Part shown: positions 40,929-49,073 of the stretch, one piece after another | How positions within the stretch are numbered: the first letter of the stretch is position 1 | Layout of the letters: each line of letters starts with the position of its first letter | Source of the DNA: a bacterium | Lineage (GTDB): Bacteria; Vulcanimicrobiota; Vulcanimicrobiia; Vulcanimicrobiales; Vulcanimicrobiaceae | NCBI GenBank assembly: GCA_021805775.1 | Contig: JAJZED010000012.1 | Span: forward strand, 1-64,000 | DNA length: 64,000 nt | Direction of reading: 5' to 3' | Made by a program: the position numbers and the translations under genes | The notes under the pieces: model-generated | Database searches by the model: none | What the model was told of the DNA's origin: nothing | The model's input: the letters and a program-made list of their open reading frames with translations, nothing else

Positions 40929-41771
40929 CTACTCGACGAGTGCCGGAACCGAGTCTCCATCGAGAAAAACCCCGAGCTGCGTCGGCGAAAATTGCACCCC
41001 ACTCCAGAACGACCCGAACTCACCGTACTTTGCGCTCGCTTCATCGAAGCGCATTTCGTAAACGATTTTCTTGAACACCAACGGATCGTCGGCATAGAGA
41101 TCGACCCCCCATTCGAAATCGTCGTAACCGATCGACCCGGAGATGACTTGCGTGAGCTTCCCGGCATAGGTGCGCCCGATGAGCCCATGTTCGTGCATCA
41201 TCTTGCGGCGCTCTTCGAACGGCGTCATATACCAATTGACGCTCTCGCCGCGACGTTTATCCATCGGATAGAAGCACGTGTAGCGGCGGCGAGGGATCTT
41301 TGCCCAAAGGCGCGGCGCGATATACGGGCTGACCGCTTGGCTTGCGAGCGCCTCGTCGAACGCGCGCACCCACTCTTCTCCGCCCTGCTCCAAACCGCGC
41401 GCGGCGAGGTCGGCGTGAATTTTTCCCGTCGCATCGTACATGCCGATCTCGAGAACCGATACGTAAGAATCCATCGGTTCCAAAAAGAAGCGAAGGTCGG
41501 TTTTGTCGACGAGCATTTGCGCGTAGGCAAGGCCGTCGTAACTACGCGCGTAATGCGTGAGCATGAGATCGCCCTTATGCCCGACGAGTTGGGTGAGGCC
41601 GATATCGCCGTCTTCGCCCGCGTGCATATGTTCGAAGAGATCGCACGTGCGGCTCGCGATCTTCGCGCGCCTCTTTTCACCGACGCTCTCCCAAAGCAGC
41701 CGATCGAAGCGGAACATCCGGTGGAGAATCCACCATCCCTCCAACGATTCGGGGACCCGCGGGTCACGCAT
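40929..41771 (-). CDS. hemQ: Coproheme decarboxylase (HemQ/ChdC)
   Basis: 280 residues of the chlorite-dismutase superfamily. RRYTCFYPMDKRR with NWYMTPFEERRKMMHEHG, and IGRTYAGKLTQVISGSIGYD with DFEWGVDLYADDP, match HemQ of Firmicutes and Actinobacteria. HemQ decarboxylates coproheme to heme b; the Tyr of the FYPM motif is the expected catalytic radical. The ATG at 41771 overlaps panE by 8 bases. The stop codon lies within a repeat motif, so the last residues may have been altered by repeat insertion. Confidence 0.93.
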   Translation of the reverse strand: MRDPRVPESLEGWWILHRMFRFDRLLWESVGEKRRAKIASRTCDLFEHMHAGEDGDIGLTQLVGHKGDLMLTHYARSYDGLAYAQMLVDKTDLRFFLEPMDSYVSVLEIGMYDATGKIHADLAARGLEQGGEEWVRAFDEALASQAVSPYIAPRLWAKIPRRRYTCFYPMDKRRGESVNWYMTPFEERRKMMHEHGLIGRTYAGKLTQVISGSIGYDDFEWGVDLYADDPLVFKKIVYEMRFDEASAKYGEFGSFWSGVQFSPTQLGVFLDGDSVPALVE

Positions 41772-42747
41772 GCTTTCCTTTCTCTCGCGCTTTCGCACGT
41801 TTCATCTCGGCATAAACTTCATCGAGCAACGCTTCGGGGCGTTCGCGATACTTCGCCCACAATTGCGGCATCTGTGCGATATCCGCCAATACGCGCGCGT
41901 AGACCGCATTCACCGGAGTTGGGATGCCCGCAGCGCGCCCGGCTACCGCAACGGCGCCGCAGAGCGACTCCACTTCGGTTCGTTCCCGCCCCGAACGCAG
42001 ATCGAGCAGCAGCGATGGCGGTTTCGTGCCGCGTGCCGAGGCGACGCGCCCGGCGAGCACGCGCCGTGCTATCGGGCTCGGCAGCGAAGCGATGGCGAAG
42101 AGCGCGCGCACGGGATAGCGCGGAAGATCGACCGGCGTCAGTCCGAGGGCCTTCATCACGTCGCGCACTTCGCGGATCGCTCGAATTTCGAGCGTGAATA
42201 TTTTCTCGAACTGCACCAAACGATTCGGCAACACGTTGAGAATCGCACACGACGCATTCGCGACGATGTTGAGCGCGAGTTTGCTCCACTTGAGCGCCCG
42301 CCAATCTTCGCACACCTTCACCGAAATGCCGGCGCTCTGAAACGTTGCGCTCAGCCAGTTATAGGCGGCCCCACCGAGCGGGGCGAGCGCGAGGCCGCCG
42401 TCTTTTGCGGCGGCGACGCGTCCGTCGCGGTCGCGGTCGACCGGCACGGTGAGAGCCGCGGCGACGATGTTGCGTTCGCCGAACGCCGCCGCGAGCAGCT
42501 CTTCGTTTCCAACGCCGTTCTGCGGCGAAACGAAGACGCAATTCCCGGGCGCGGCAATCGCGCGTTTGAGGCTCTCAATCGCCGCAGGCGTGTCGTAACT
42601 CTTCACCGCGACGATCGCGACGTCGGCATCGACGCGCGTCACCTCTTCGAGTTCGCGCGGCGCATAGATGACGTTGACGCCGACCGCACTCAGGCGTTCC
42701 CCGAGAAAGGAACCGACCGCACCGCGCCCGACGATGTAGACGTTCAC
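41764..42747 (-). CDS. panE: 2-dehydropantoate 2-reductase (ketopantoate reductase)
   Basis: 327 residues: NADPH-binding start [20 protein letters not shown], then [13 protein letters not shown]-like region, [12 protein letters not shown], and the C-terminal domain with [19 protein letters not shown] (catalytic Lys region) and [21 protein letters not shown]. It makes pantoate for coenzyme A. It is coupled to dut (ATGA overlap) and hemQ, forming a cofactor/nucleotide operon. Confidence 0.9.
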   Translation of the reverse strand: MNVYIVGRGAVGSFLGERLSAVGVNVIYAPRELEEVTRVDADVAIVAVKSYDTPAAIESLKRAIAAPGNCVFVSPQNGVGNEELLAAAFGERNIVAAALTVPVDRDRDGRVAAAKDGGLALAPLGGAAYNWLSATFQSAGISVKVCEDWRALKWSKLALNIVANASCAILNVLPNRLVQFEKIFTLEIRAIREVRDVMKALGLTPVDLPRYPVRALFAIASLPSPIARRVLAGRVASARGTKPPSLLLDLRSGRERTEVESLCGAVAVAGRAAGIPTPVNAVYARVLADIAQMPQLWAKYRERPEALLDEVYAEMKRAKAREKGKHA

Positions 42748-43220
42748 GAACGAACCGACGCGTTGCGCCCGGTGCTACCGAATCCGTTCTCTCCTCGCGC
42801 CGTCTCACCAAGCTCGTCGACGAGTTCGAAGTTCGCGCGCGCGACCGGCGCGACGACGAGTTGCGCGATGCGCTCGCCGCGCGCGATGGCAACGCTCTCG
42901 CTTCCATGATTGATTAACAGCACGCAGATCTCCCCGCGATAGTCGGCGTCGATCGTCCCCGGAGCGTTCAAACACGTTATTCCACTGCGCAACGCAAGCC
43001 CGCTGCGCGGGCGGATCTGCGCTTCGAATCCATGGGGGAGTTCGATCGCGAAGCCGGTCGGAACAAGCGATCGCTCGCCGGGTGCGAGTTGCAGCGCCCG
43101 TGCGGCGCAGAGATCGGCACCCGCCGCCGCATCGCTCATGTAGGTCGGCGGCGGAAGCTCGGCAGCGTGCGCGAGGCGACGCACGGCGACGCGCGGCACC
43201 AGGTGAGAATCGACGGTCAT
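42744..43220 (-). CDS. dut: dUTP diphosphatase
   Basis: 158 residues with the five trimeric dUTPase motifs: [46 protein letters not shown] and the flexible tail [10 protein letters not shown]. It hydrolyses dUTP to keep uracil out of DNA. AAGGGACC precedes the ATG. It follows nrdR by 6 bases, joining two genes of deoxynucleotide balance. Confidence 0.95.
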   Translation of the reverse strand: MTVDSHLVPRVAVRRLAHAAELPPPTYMSDAAAGADLCAARALQLAPGERSLVPTGFAIELPHGFEAQIRPRSGLALRSGITCLNAPGTIDADYRGEICVLLINHGSESVAIARGERIAQLVVAPVARANFELVDELGETARGENGFGSTGRNASVRS

Positions 43221-43226
43221 GGTCCC

Positions 43227-43679
43227 TTACTTAGGAAGAAGGGTCTTGAGTTCTTCTCGGAAGCTTTCAATATCTCCGAACGAGCGATAGACCGAGGCAA
43301 ACCGAATGTAGGCAACGGGGTCGAGGCCACGCAGCGCCTCCATCACCTTCTCGCCGACGAGCGTCGAGGGCACCTCGTTCTCGCCGCGAGCGAAGAGTTC
43401 GCGCTCTAATTCCGCAGCGATCGTCTCCATCTGGTTCTCCGAGATCGGGCGTTTCTCGCAGGCCTTATGCAGGCCGGAGAGCAGCTTCTCTCGCGAATAT
43501 TGTTCGCGCCGTCCATCTTTTTTTACGACGAAGAGGCGCGATTGCTCCATTCGCTCGTAGGTGGTGAAGCGGTGCTTGCAGCGCGGGTCGAGGCACTCGC
43601 GCCGACGACGTACGACATTATCGTCGTCGCGTGAATCGACGACGCGCGTCTCGCTCTTACGGCAGGTCGGACAGATCAG
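43227..43679 (-). CDS. nrdR: Transcriptional repressor NrdR, apparent CTG start
   Basis: 150 residues if translation begins at CTG 43679. The N-terminal zinc ribbon (ICPTCRKSETRVVDSRD and RECLDPRCKHRFTTYER, four Cys) lies upstream of the first ATG at 43550. The ATP-cone (FVVKKDGRREQYSREKLLSG) follows. The full protein has the family's normal length, and GAGGG lies seven bases before the CTG, so initiation there is very likely. No ATG, GTG or TTG occurs in frame before the upstream stop. NrdR represses ribonucleotide reductase genes. Confidence 0.9.
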   Translation of the reverse strand: MICPTCRKSETRVVDSRDDDNVVRRRRECLDPRCKHRFTTYERMEQSRLFVVKKDGRREQYSREKLLSGLHKACEKRPISENQMETIAAELERELFARGENEVPSTLVGEKVMEALRGLDPVAYIRFASVYRSFGDIESFREELKTLLPK

Positions 43680-43704
43680 CGGCGAACCCTCACGACGATG
43701 TAAC

Positions 43705-43755
43705 GCACATATTGTGCTTCGCGTTAGTATAACCCACTACCCGTAGGGAACGCAA
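43705..43755 (-). promoter_or_regulatory. nrdR promoter with NrdR-box-like palindrome
   Basis: On the minus strand TTGCGT (43755-43750) and TATACT (43731-43726) are 18 bases apart. Just downstream of the expected transcript start lies GCACAATATGTGC (43717-43705), with five-base inverted arms, similar in style to NrdR boxes (ACACWATATWTGTGT-like). Autoregulation is plausible; only one box is seen, whereas NrdR sites usually come in pairs. Confidence 0.5.
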
Positions 43756-43784
43756 AAGAACCACCAAACGGTGGCCCTTTTGCG
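43750..43784 (-). terminator. Terminator between the zinc-ribbon gene and nrdR
   Basis: CGCAAAAG..CCACC-AAAC-GGTGG..CTTTTGCG forms a long stem with one internal mismatch loop. It lies 30 bases past the stop of the leftward small zinc-ribbon gene and would isolate it from nrdR. The nrdR -35 box overlaps the hairpin's edge. Confidence 0.7.
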
Positions 43785-43813
43785 TATGTTCCTGGTCTAC
43801 GAGAGCGGTGCGG

Positions 43814-43963
43814 TTACTTGGCCGCCCCGATCTTGAACATCTTCGTGCCGCATTTCGAGCACTTCCCTTCGGTCGCCGGGCGACCGTTTTTCATCGTGAT
43901 TTGCTTGGCGTCAGCCATCGGCTGCTTCGCTTTGCACTTAACGCAATAGGCTTCAACTGCCAC
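43814..43963 (-). CDS. Small zinc-ribbon protein (DUF5679-like)
   Basis: 49 residues from GTG 43963, preceded by AAGGAGTAAC. Two CxxC pairs (YCVKCKAKQPM and GKCSKCGTKMF) would bind one zinc. The TMKNGRPATEGKC segment matches the DUF5679 family of tiny zinc ribbons, whose role is unknown. It is followed by its own terminator, so it is probably a monocistronic, well-expressed gene. Confidence 0.85.
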   Translation of the reverse strand: MAVEAYCVKCKAKQPMADAKQITMKNGRPATEGKCSKCGTKMFKIGAAK

Positions 43964-44047
43964 AGTTACTCCTTCCGTATCGGCGACCCGCCGTTTCTCT
44001 GGTCTAGCCGGGATTCCCCCCGCTTGACGACGAGGGATCCTTCGTGA

Positions 44048-44938
44048 ATGAGGGGTGTGGAGCCCCGTTTCGAACCCCGCGAGCGTTTCCTTGCTCTCCG
44101 TCCCGGCCGAGCGGAGCCTCGCTTTGCGGGGCTCTGGGCGACGGGCGAGCTCGAGCCGCTCGCGCGTCCCTGCATTGCCATCGTCGGCACCCGCGCCGCC
44201 AGCTCGTACGGGCGCAGCCAGGCTCGCTCGATCGCCGGCGAGCTCGCCGGCCTTGGCCTCTGCGTGCTCTCGGGGCTCGCCCTCGGCATCGATTCCGCCG
44301 CCCACGAAGGTGCGCTCGACGTCGGCGCCCCGACCATCGGGGTGCTCGGCTCCGGGCACCACTGCTTCTACCCCGCACGCAACGCCGCTCTCGCCGCGCG
44401 TATGCTCGCCACGGGGGGCGCGGTGCTCTCCCCCTTCCCACCGGAGGAGCCCGCGCGCCCGGGGCAGTTTCTCGCCCGCAACGGGGTGGTCGCCGCGCTC
44501 GCCGACGCGCTGCTGGTCGTCGAGGCTCCCCTTCGCTCGGGGGCACTGAACACCGCGGGCTGGGCCGCCGGCGAGATTCCCGTCCTCGCGCTTCCCAGCG
44601 ACGTCGACCGGCGTAGCGGCGCCGGGAGCCTCGCCCTCCTGCGCGACGGGGCGACGCTCGTCCGCGATGCCGCCGATATCGTCGAAGCGATGGGCCTGCT
44701 GCGCCCGAAGGCATCGACGGCAGGCGAACCGGCGACGCGCGAGCCTGCGATGCCGGTCGGGGATGCGCTGCTCGCGCTCCTTCAGGGCGGGGCGTCGACG
44801 CTGGAGGAGCTCGCCGCCGCGAGCGGTTCGCCGACGGCGGAGCTGCTCGGCCGCCTCAACCTGCTCGAACTCGGCGGCGCGATCGAGCGCCGAGGTGCGG
44901 GCTATGCGCTTGCGCGCCGCCCGCGCAAGGCGCGATGA
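44048..44938 (+). CDS. dprA: DNA-processing protein DprA
   Basis: 296 residues with the Rossmann-like DprA core: CIAIVGTRAASSYGRSQARS, LCVLSGLALGIDSAAHEGAL, FLARNGVVAALADALLVVEA and SGALNTAGWAAGEIPVLALP. The C-terminal winged-helix-like domain is present, but the usual N-terminal SAM domain is missing, so it is a short form. DprA loads RecA on incoming single-stranded DNA during transformation. Overlaps rlmH by 4 bases. Confidence 0.94.
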   Translation: MRGVEPRFEPRERFLALRPGRAEPRFAGLWATGELEPLARPCIAIVGTRAASSYGRSQARSIAGELAGLGLCVLSGLALGIDSAAHEGALDVGAPTIGVLGSGHHCFYPARNAALAARMLATGGAVLSPFPPEEPARPGQFLARNGVVAALADALLVVEAPLRSGALNTAGWAAGEIPVLALPSDVDRRSGAGSLALLRDGATLVRDAADIVEAMGLLRPKASTAGEPATREPAMPVGDALLALLQGGASTLEELAAASGSPTAELLGRLNLLELGGAIERRGAGYALARRPRKAR

Positions 44939-45408
44939 TGGCGGCTATGCGGCTACGCCTGATCGCGGTCGGCAAAATCCGTAGCGCGCCGATTGCGGCG
45001 CTCTGCGATGAATTCGCCACGCGCTTGCAACCGATGATCCCATGCGAGGTGCATGAAGTGCGCGCCTCCGACGGGCGTGCGCCCGAGAACGCGATCGCCG
45101 AAGAGGCCGAACGCATCCTCCGCTTGCTGCCCGCCGGCGAGCCGCTCTGGCTCCTCGAACGAAGCGGCGACGCGCTCTCCAGCATGCAGCTATCGGCGAA
45201 ACTCGCGGAGATCGGCACGACGGGCATCTCGCGGCTCACGCTCGTCGTTGCGGGAACCTACGGTGCCGCGCCGACGCTGTTCGATCGTGCGACTTTTCGC
45301 TGGTCGCTCTCCCCGTTGACGTTTCTTCACGAGTGGGCACGCGCGCTCGTGCTGGAACAACTCTATCGCGCGGCGAAGATTGCGCGGAATGAACCCTACC
45401 ACCACTGA
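44935..45408 (+). CDS. rlmH: 23S rRNA pseudouridine1915 N3-methyltransferase RlmH
   Basis: 157 residues of the SPOUT family: RLRLIAVGKIRSAPIAALCD at the start and the knot VVAGTYGAAPTLFDRATFRW with SLSPLTFLHEWARALVLEQL, which binds S-adenosylmethionine. The usual VGGAxG is VAGTYG here. Starts at 44935, 44938 or 44947 are possible. It is placed between dprA and argS, all co-directional. Confidence 0.93.
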   Translation: MMAAMRLRLIAVGKIRSAPIAALCDEFATRLQPMIPCEVHEVRASDGRAPENAIAEEAERILRLLPAGEPLWLLERSGDALSSMQLSAKLAEIGTTGISRLTLVVAGTYGAAPTLFDRATFRWSLSPLTFLHEWARALVLEQLYRAAKIARNEPYHH

Positions 45409-45412
45409 CCGC

Positions 45413-47092
45413 ATGCCGACGCCCGAAGAAGCACTCGTCAGCATCGATCGCGTGCTTCGCGATGCAGCGCGCGCGCGTTACGGCGTTACCGATCTCACCG
45501 TAACGTTCGAAGCGCCGCGCCGCCCGGAGTTCGGCGATTTTGCCACCAACCTCGCCTTCGGCCTCGCAAAGGCCGCGCGCAGCGCACCGCAACAGATCGC
45601 CGAGCGACTCATCGAAGATGCGATCGCATCGCGCCCGGAGATCGCCGCGCTCGTCATCGATGCGCAGGCGACCGCAGGGTTCATCAATCTGCGCCTCGCT
45701 CCGGGCTGTTGGCAACGCGTCGTCGCACGCGCACTGGCGGAGGGATCGCGTTACGGCGAGAGCCCGCGCAACGGGCAGCGCATCTCGCTGGAATTCGGCA
45801 GCGCCAACCCGACCGGGCCGCTCGTCGTCGTTCAAGGGCGCACGCTCTCCATCGGTGCAACGCTCGCGGCGGCGTTTCATGCCTGCGGCTACGATGTCTT
45901 CACCGAATGGATCATCAACGACGCCGGCGGCCAAGTCGAAACGCTCGCGCGCTCGCTCTACGCGCGTTATCGCCAAATCGCCGACCCGAGTTATCCCTTC
46001 CCCGAGGCGGGCTATCCCGGCGAGTATCTGCTGCCGATTGCGGCATCGTTACGCGAAGAATTCGCTGCTGCATACGACGCGGCCGATGAATCGATCTGGC
46101 TCCCGCTCTTCGGGACGCGCGGCCGCGACCGGCTCGTCGCCGAGCAGCAGCGCACCGTGGAACGCTTCGGCATTCACTACGATCTCTGGCAGAGCGAACG
46201 CGAACTGCACGAAAGCGGAAAAGTCCGCGCCGGAATAGAGCGTTTGCGCGAACTCGGGCTGACCTACGAAAACGAGGGCGCGCTCTATTTCCGCGCCACT
46301 CAATTCGGCGACGATAAAGACCGCGTGTTGGTGAAGAGCGACGGCAAACCGACCTATTACTGCGCCGACGTCGCCTACCATTACGAAAAGCTCAAACGCG
46401 CCGATCGCGTCATCGATCTTCTCGGCCCCGATCACCACGGCTACATCGAACGCCTGCGCGGCATCGCGACGGCGTTTGGTTACGAAGGGCGGCTCGACGT
46501 CGCAATCGCGCAACAGGTCACGCTGTTACGCGGCGGCGAGCAAGTCTCCATGAGCAAACGCGCCGGCGAAATCATCACGCTCGATACGATTCTCGACGAG
46601 GTCGGCGTCGATGCGGCGCGCTTTTTCTTCGCCATGCTCGCCACCGAAACGCCGCTCGCTTTCGACCTGAAACTCGCGACCGAGCAGAGCACCGAGAACC
46701 CGGTCTATTACGTGCAGTACGGGCACGCACGCATCGCGTCGGTGCTGCGGAACGCCGACGCCGCCGAGCTCGCACTCGCCCGCCGCGGCGAGCACCTCGC
46801 GCCGCTCGCGCACCCAAGCGAGATCGCGCTCATGCATCGCATCGAAGATTATCCGTATGTGCTGCAGTCGGTCGTGAGTTCGTTAAGCCCGCACCGTCTC
46901 GCGCGCTACGCCCGCGATATCGCCGCCGATTTCCACGCCTTCTACGGCGAGTGCCGCATCCTCGCCGAAAATCGCGACGAACGCCTGGCGCGGCTCGCGC
47001 TCGCCGCGGCGACCCAACACGTGCTCGCGAACGCGTTACGCGTCCTCGGCGTTAGCGCCCCCGAGAGCATGGATCGCCTCGCGGCGGATTAG
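45413..47092 (+). CDS. argS: Arginyl-tRNA synthetase with atypical HIGH motif
   Basis: 559 residues from ATG 45413; ATG 45389, inside rlmH, would add 8. The N-terminal Add-1 domain, Rossmann core, KMSKS loop (VSMSKRAGEII) and anticodon-binding DALR domain (YVQYGHARIASVLRN) are all there. The ATP-binding HIGH region, usually ANPTGPLHVGH, reads ANPTGPLVVVQGR: both His residues are absent. DDKDRVLVKSDGKPTYYCAD and LGPDHHGYIERL are intact, so the enzyme is surely functional. Confidence 0.94.
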   Translation: MPTPEEALVSIDRVLRDAARARYGVTDLTVTFEAPRRPEFGDFATNLAFGLAKAARSAPQQIAERLIEDAIASRPEIAALVIDAQATAGFINLRLAPGCWQRVVARALAEGSRYGESPRNGQRISLEFGSANPTGPLVVVQGRTLSIGATLAAAFHACGYDVFTEWIINDAGGQVETLARSLYARYRQIADPSYPFPEAGYPGEYLLPIAASLREEFAAAYDAADESIWLPLFGTRGRDRLVAEQQRTVERFGIHYDLWQSERELHESGKVRAGIERLRELGLTYENEGALYFRATQFGDDKDRVLVKSDGKPTYYCADVAYHYEKLKRADRVIDLLGPDHHGYIERLRGIATAFGYEGRLDVAIAQQVTLLRGGEQVSMSKRAGEIITLDTILDEVGVDAARFFFAMLATETPLAFDLKLATEQSTENPVYYVQYGHARIASVLRNADAAELALARRGEHLAPLAHPSEIALMHRIEDYPYVLQSVVSSLSPHRLARYARDIAADFHAFYGECRILAENRDERLARLALAAATQHVLANALRVLGVSAPESMDRLAAD

Positions 47093-47102
47093 TCGCGGCA
47101 GC

Positions 47103-49073
47103 TTAGTCGCGCCCGATTTTACGCAATGGCACGCGCTCGGGATAGAGCGGACGATCGATGAGCCGCTCGAGCGCGCTCGCCTCGGCACCGAGCACGAAGT
47201 CCGCAAACTCCGCGAACGCCTCACGCTCGGTCTCGCCTTCGGCGTAGCGTTCGTTTTGCGCCAGATCGATTTTCTCCGGCGCCGGGAGCAACCGAACGTA
47301 GGGCCCTTCATCATCGCGGCCGAGTTCGACCAAATGCTCGTCCTCGAAAATGCGCAGCGCGCTCTCGATGCTGCGGTCGCGACAGTCGTCGATTCCCAAA
47401 ATGTCGGCGATATCGCGGCTACTTCCGTGAAGCGTCCCCTCGCGCGCACTCCGCTTCAGGCCGCGATAGATTTCGCGGAGCATCGCTAGCGGCGGAGCGT
47501 CGAGTTTCAACAAAAATTCATTGAGGCGCCGGTCGGCGGGGCCGAAGAGCAGATGGATGCGCGCGTCGGCACCGTCGCGCCCGGCACGGCCGGCCTGCTG
47601 ATTGAATTCGGTAAAGTTGAAATTGAGGTGATAGAGCACGACTTCGCGCACGTCGGGCAGATCGATCCCCTCGCCGAAGGCCGTCGTCGCGACGACGACG
47701 TCGATACCGCCGCTACGAAAGGCGTTCTCGACGGCAAAGCGCAGCTCGGTTGGAACCCCGGCATGATAGAAAGCAACGCGATCGCCGCATCGCTCTTTCA
47801 AGCGTTTTGCGACCTCGGCCGCCTCCTTTCGCGAGTTGCAATAGATGATGCCGCGCGCGCCGTCGCCGAAGAGGTTCGCGACGTAGGCGTGTTTATCGGT
47901 GACGCCACGCGCATCGACGACGTGAAGATTGGTGCGGATCGTCGGATCGATCGCCCATTCTTCGATCCGCAACGCCTCGCGAATCTCGGTGAAGCCCTCG
48001 TCGTCAACCGTCGCGCTGAGCGCGAGGACCTGCGGGTCGCCGACGGCGGCAAGCGTCTGCGCGATATCGCGATAGCCCGAGCGGCGGCGCGCTTTGCCGA
48101 CGTGATGCGTCTCGTCAACGACGAGTAAATCGATCCGGCTTGCAGCGGAGAAACGTTTTGCATGATAGCGCACGAACTCCGGCGTTGCGAGAATCATATC
48201 CCACGCGCCGCTCTCGAGTGCGGCGAAGAGTTCCTCGCGCTCGTTCGCGGGAATAGCGCCGTTCGCCCGAAAAATCCGCATTCCTAAGGGTTCGAGTTTA
48301 CGCGAAAATCCTTCGAACTGATCGTTGCAGAGCGCGCGCAGCGGGTAGAGCACGACGCTCTTCCGCCCGCGCTCGAGCGCTTCTACGGTAGCCGGATAGG
48401 CAAAACAATAGCTTTTCCCGCGCCCGGTGCCCATGATACCGAGCACGCGTTTCCCGGCAAGGACGCGCTCGATCAGCAGCGTTTGCGTCTCGTGCGGCCG
48501 ATGCTCGCCGATAAGCGCCGCGCGGATGCGGTCGAGGTCGCCGTCCCAGCCGTGGCGCGCGTTCTCTCGTTCGCCGCTGCGCGCTCGGCGCAGGGCCGCA
48601 TCGTCGATCTCGACGACGATATTGATGCCGCGATGACGCTCGCTCCCGTCGGCGGCGCGGCCGCCGCCGGTGAGCGCCGAAATGTAGGCGCGGTAGCGCG
48701 TTCCGCTATCGATATTCGGCGCGATGCGCGCGGCGATCTCCCGGCGCAAGAAGCCCAACGGTAAGGCACCGAAGCGCACCGCGACGGCGTTGGAGTCGTA
48801 AGGGTTTTCAGGCTGCCGCTGTAGTTCGAGTTCGACGCCCTCGCGCAGGCCGATAATGCTGTCCTGACGCCCCTCGAAGGAAACGCCGACGACCTTCGTG
48901 TTAAACCGACGCGCATCTTCGATACCGACGAACGGGCCGCGCTCTAAGAAGCGCTCGCTGCGTTCGAAGAGATCGTCGAGAAAATCATTGCCCGTCGGCT
49001 CGCGAAGTTCGCCGGAGAGAAGGCGTTCGAACGCCTTCTCCGACTCGGTCGGGGGCTGCTGCGAACTACTCGT
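47103..49073 (-). CDS. HIRAN-domain RecQ-like DEAD/H-box helicase, start uncertain
   Basis: Coding continues upstream of the GTG at 48779 into a HIRAN domain (KVVGVSFEGRQDSIIGLREG, ENPYDSNAVAVRFGALPLGF), which binds DNA 3' ends. Then follow helicase motifs: GIMGTGRGKSYCFAYP, VVDETHHVG, LALSATVDD, ATTAFGEGIDLPDV and QQAGRAGRDG. From the in-frame stop within secF down to 48779 there is no ATG, GTG or TTG. ACG 49073, with GGGGAG about 10 bases upstream, is used here only as the outer limit. It probably unwinds DNA or RNA in repair. Confidence 0.82.
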   Translation of the reverse strand, partial: TSSSQQPPTESEKAFERLLSGELREPTGNDFLDDLFERSERFLERGPFVGIEDARRFNTKVVGVSFEGRQDSIIGLREGVELELQRQPENPYDSNAVAVRFGALPLGFLRREIAARIAPNIDSGTRYRAYISALTGGGRAADGSERHRGINIVVEIDDAALRRARSGERENARHGWDGDLDRIRAALIGEHRPHETQTLLIERVLAGKRVLGIMGTGRGKSYCFAYPATVEALERGRKSVVLYPLRALCNDQFEGFSRKLEPLGMRIFRANGAIPANEREELFAALESGAWDMILATPEFVRYHAKRFSAASRIDLLVVDETHHVGKARRRSGYRDIAQTLAAVGDPQVLALSATVDDEGFTEIREALRIEEWAIDPTIRTNLHVVDARGVTDKHAYVANLFGDGARGIIYCNSRKEAAEVAKRLKERCGDRVAFYHAGVPTELRFAVENAFRSGGIDVVVATTAFGEGIDLPDVREVVLYHLNFNFTEFNQQAGRAGRDGADARIHLLFGPADRRLNEFLLKLDAPPLAMLREIYRGLKRSAREGTLHGSSRDIADILGIDDCRDRSIESALRIFEDEHLVELGRDDEGPYVRLLPAPEKIDLAQNERYAEGETEREAFAEFADFVLGAEASALERLIDRPLYPERVPLRKIGRD

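Noticed and set aside
48290-48310. GGTTCGAGT-like sequence suggesting a tRNA T-arm
   Set aside because: It lies within the helicase coding region and no acceptor or anticodon arms can be paired around it; no tRNA was found in the window by eye.
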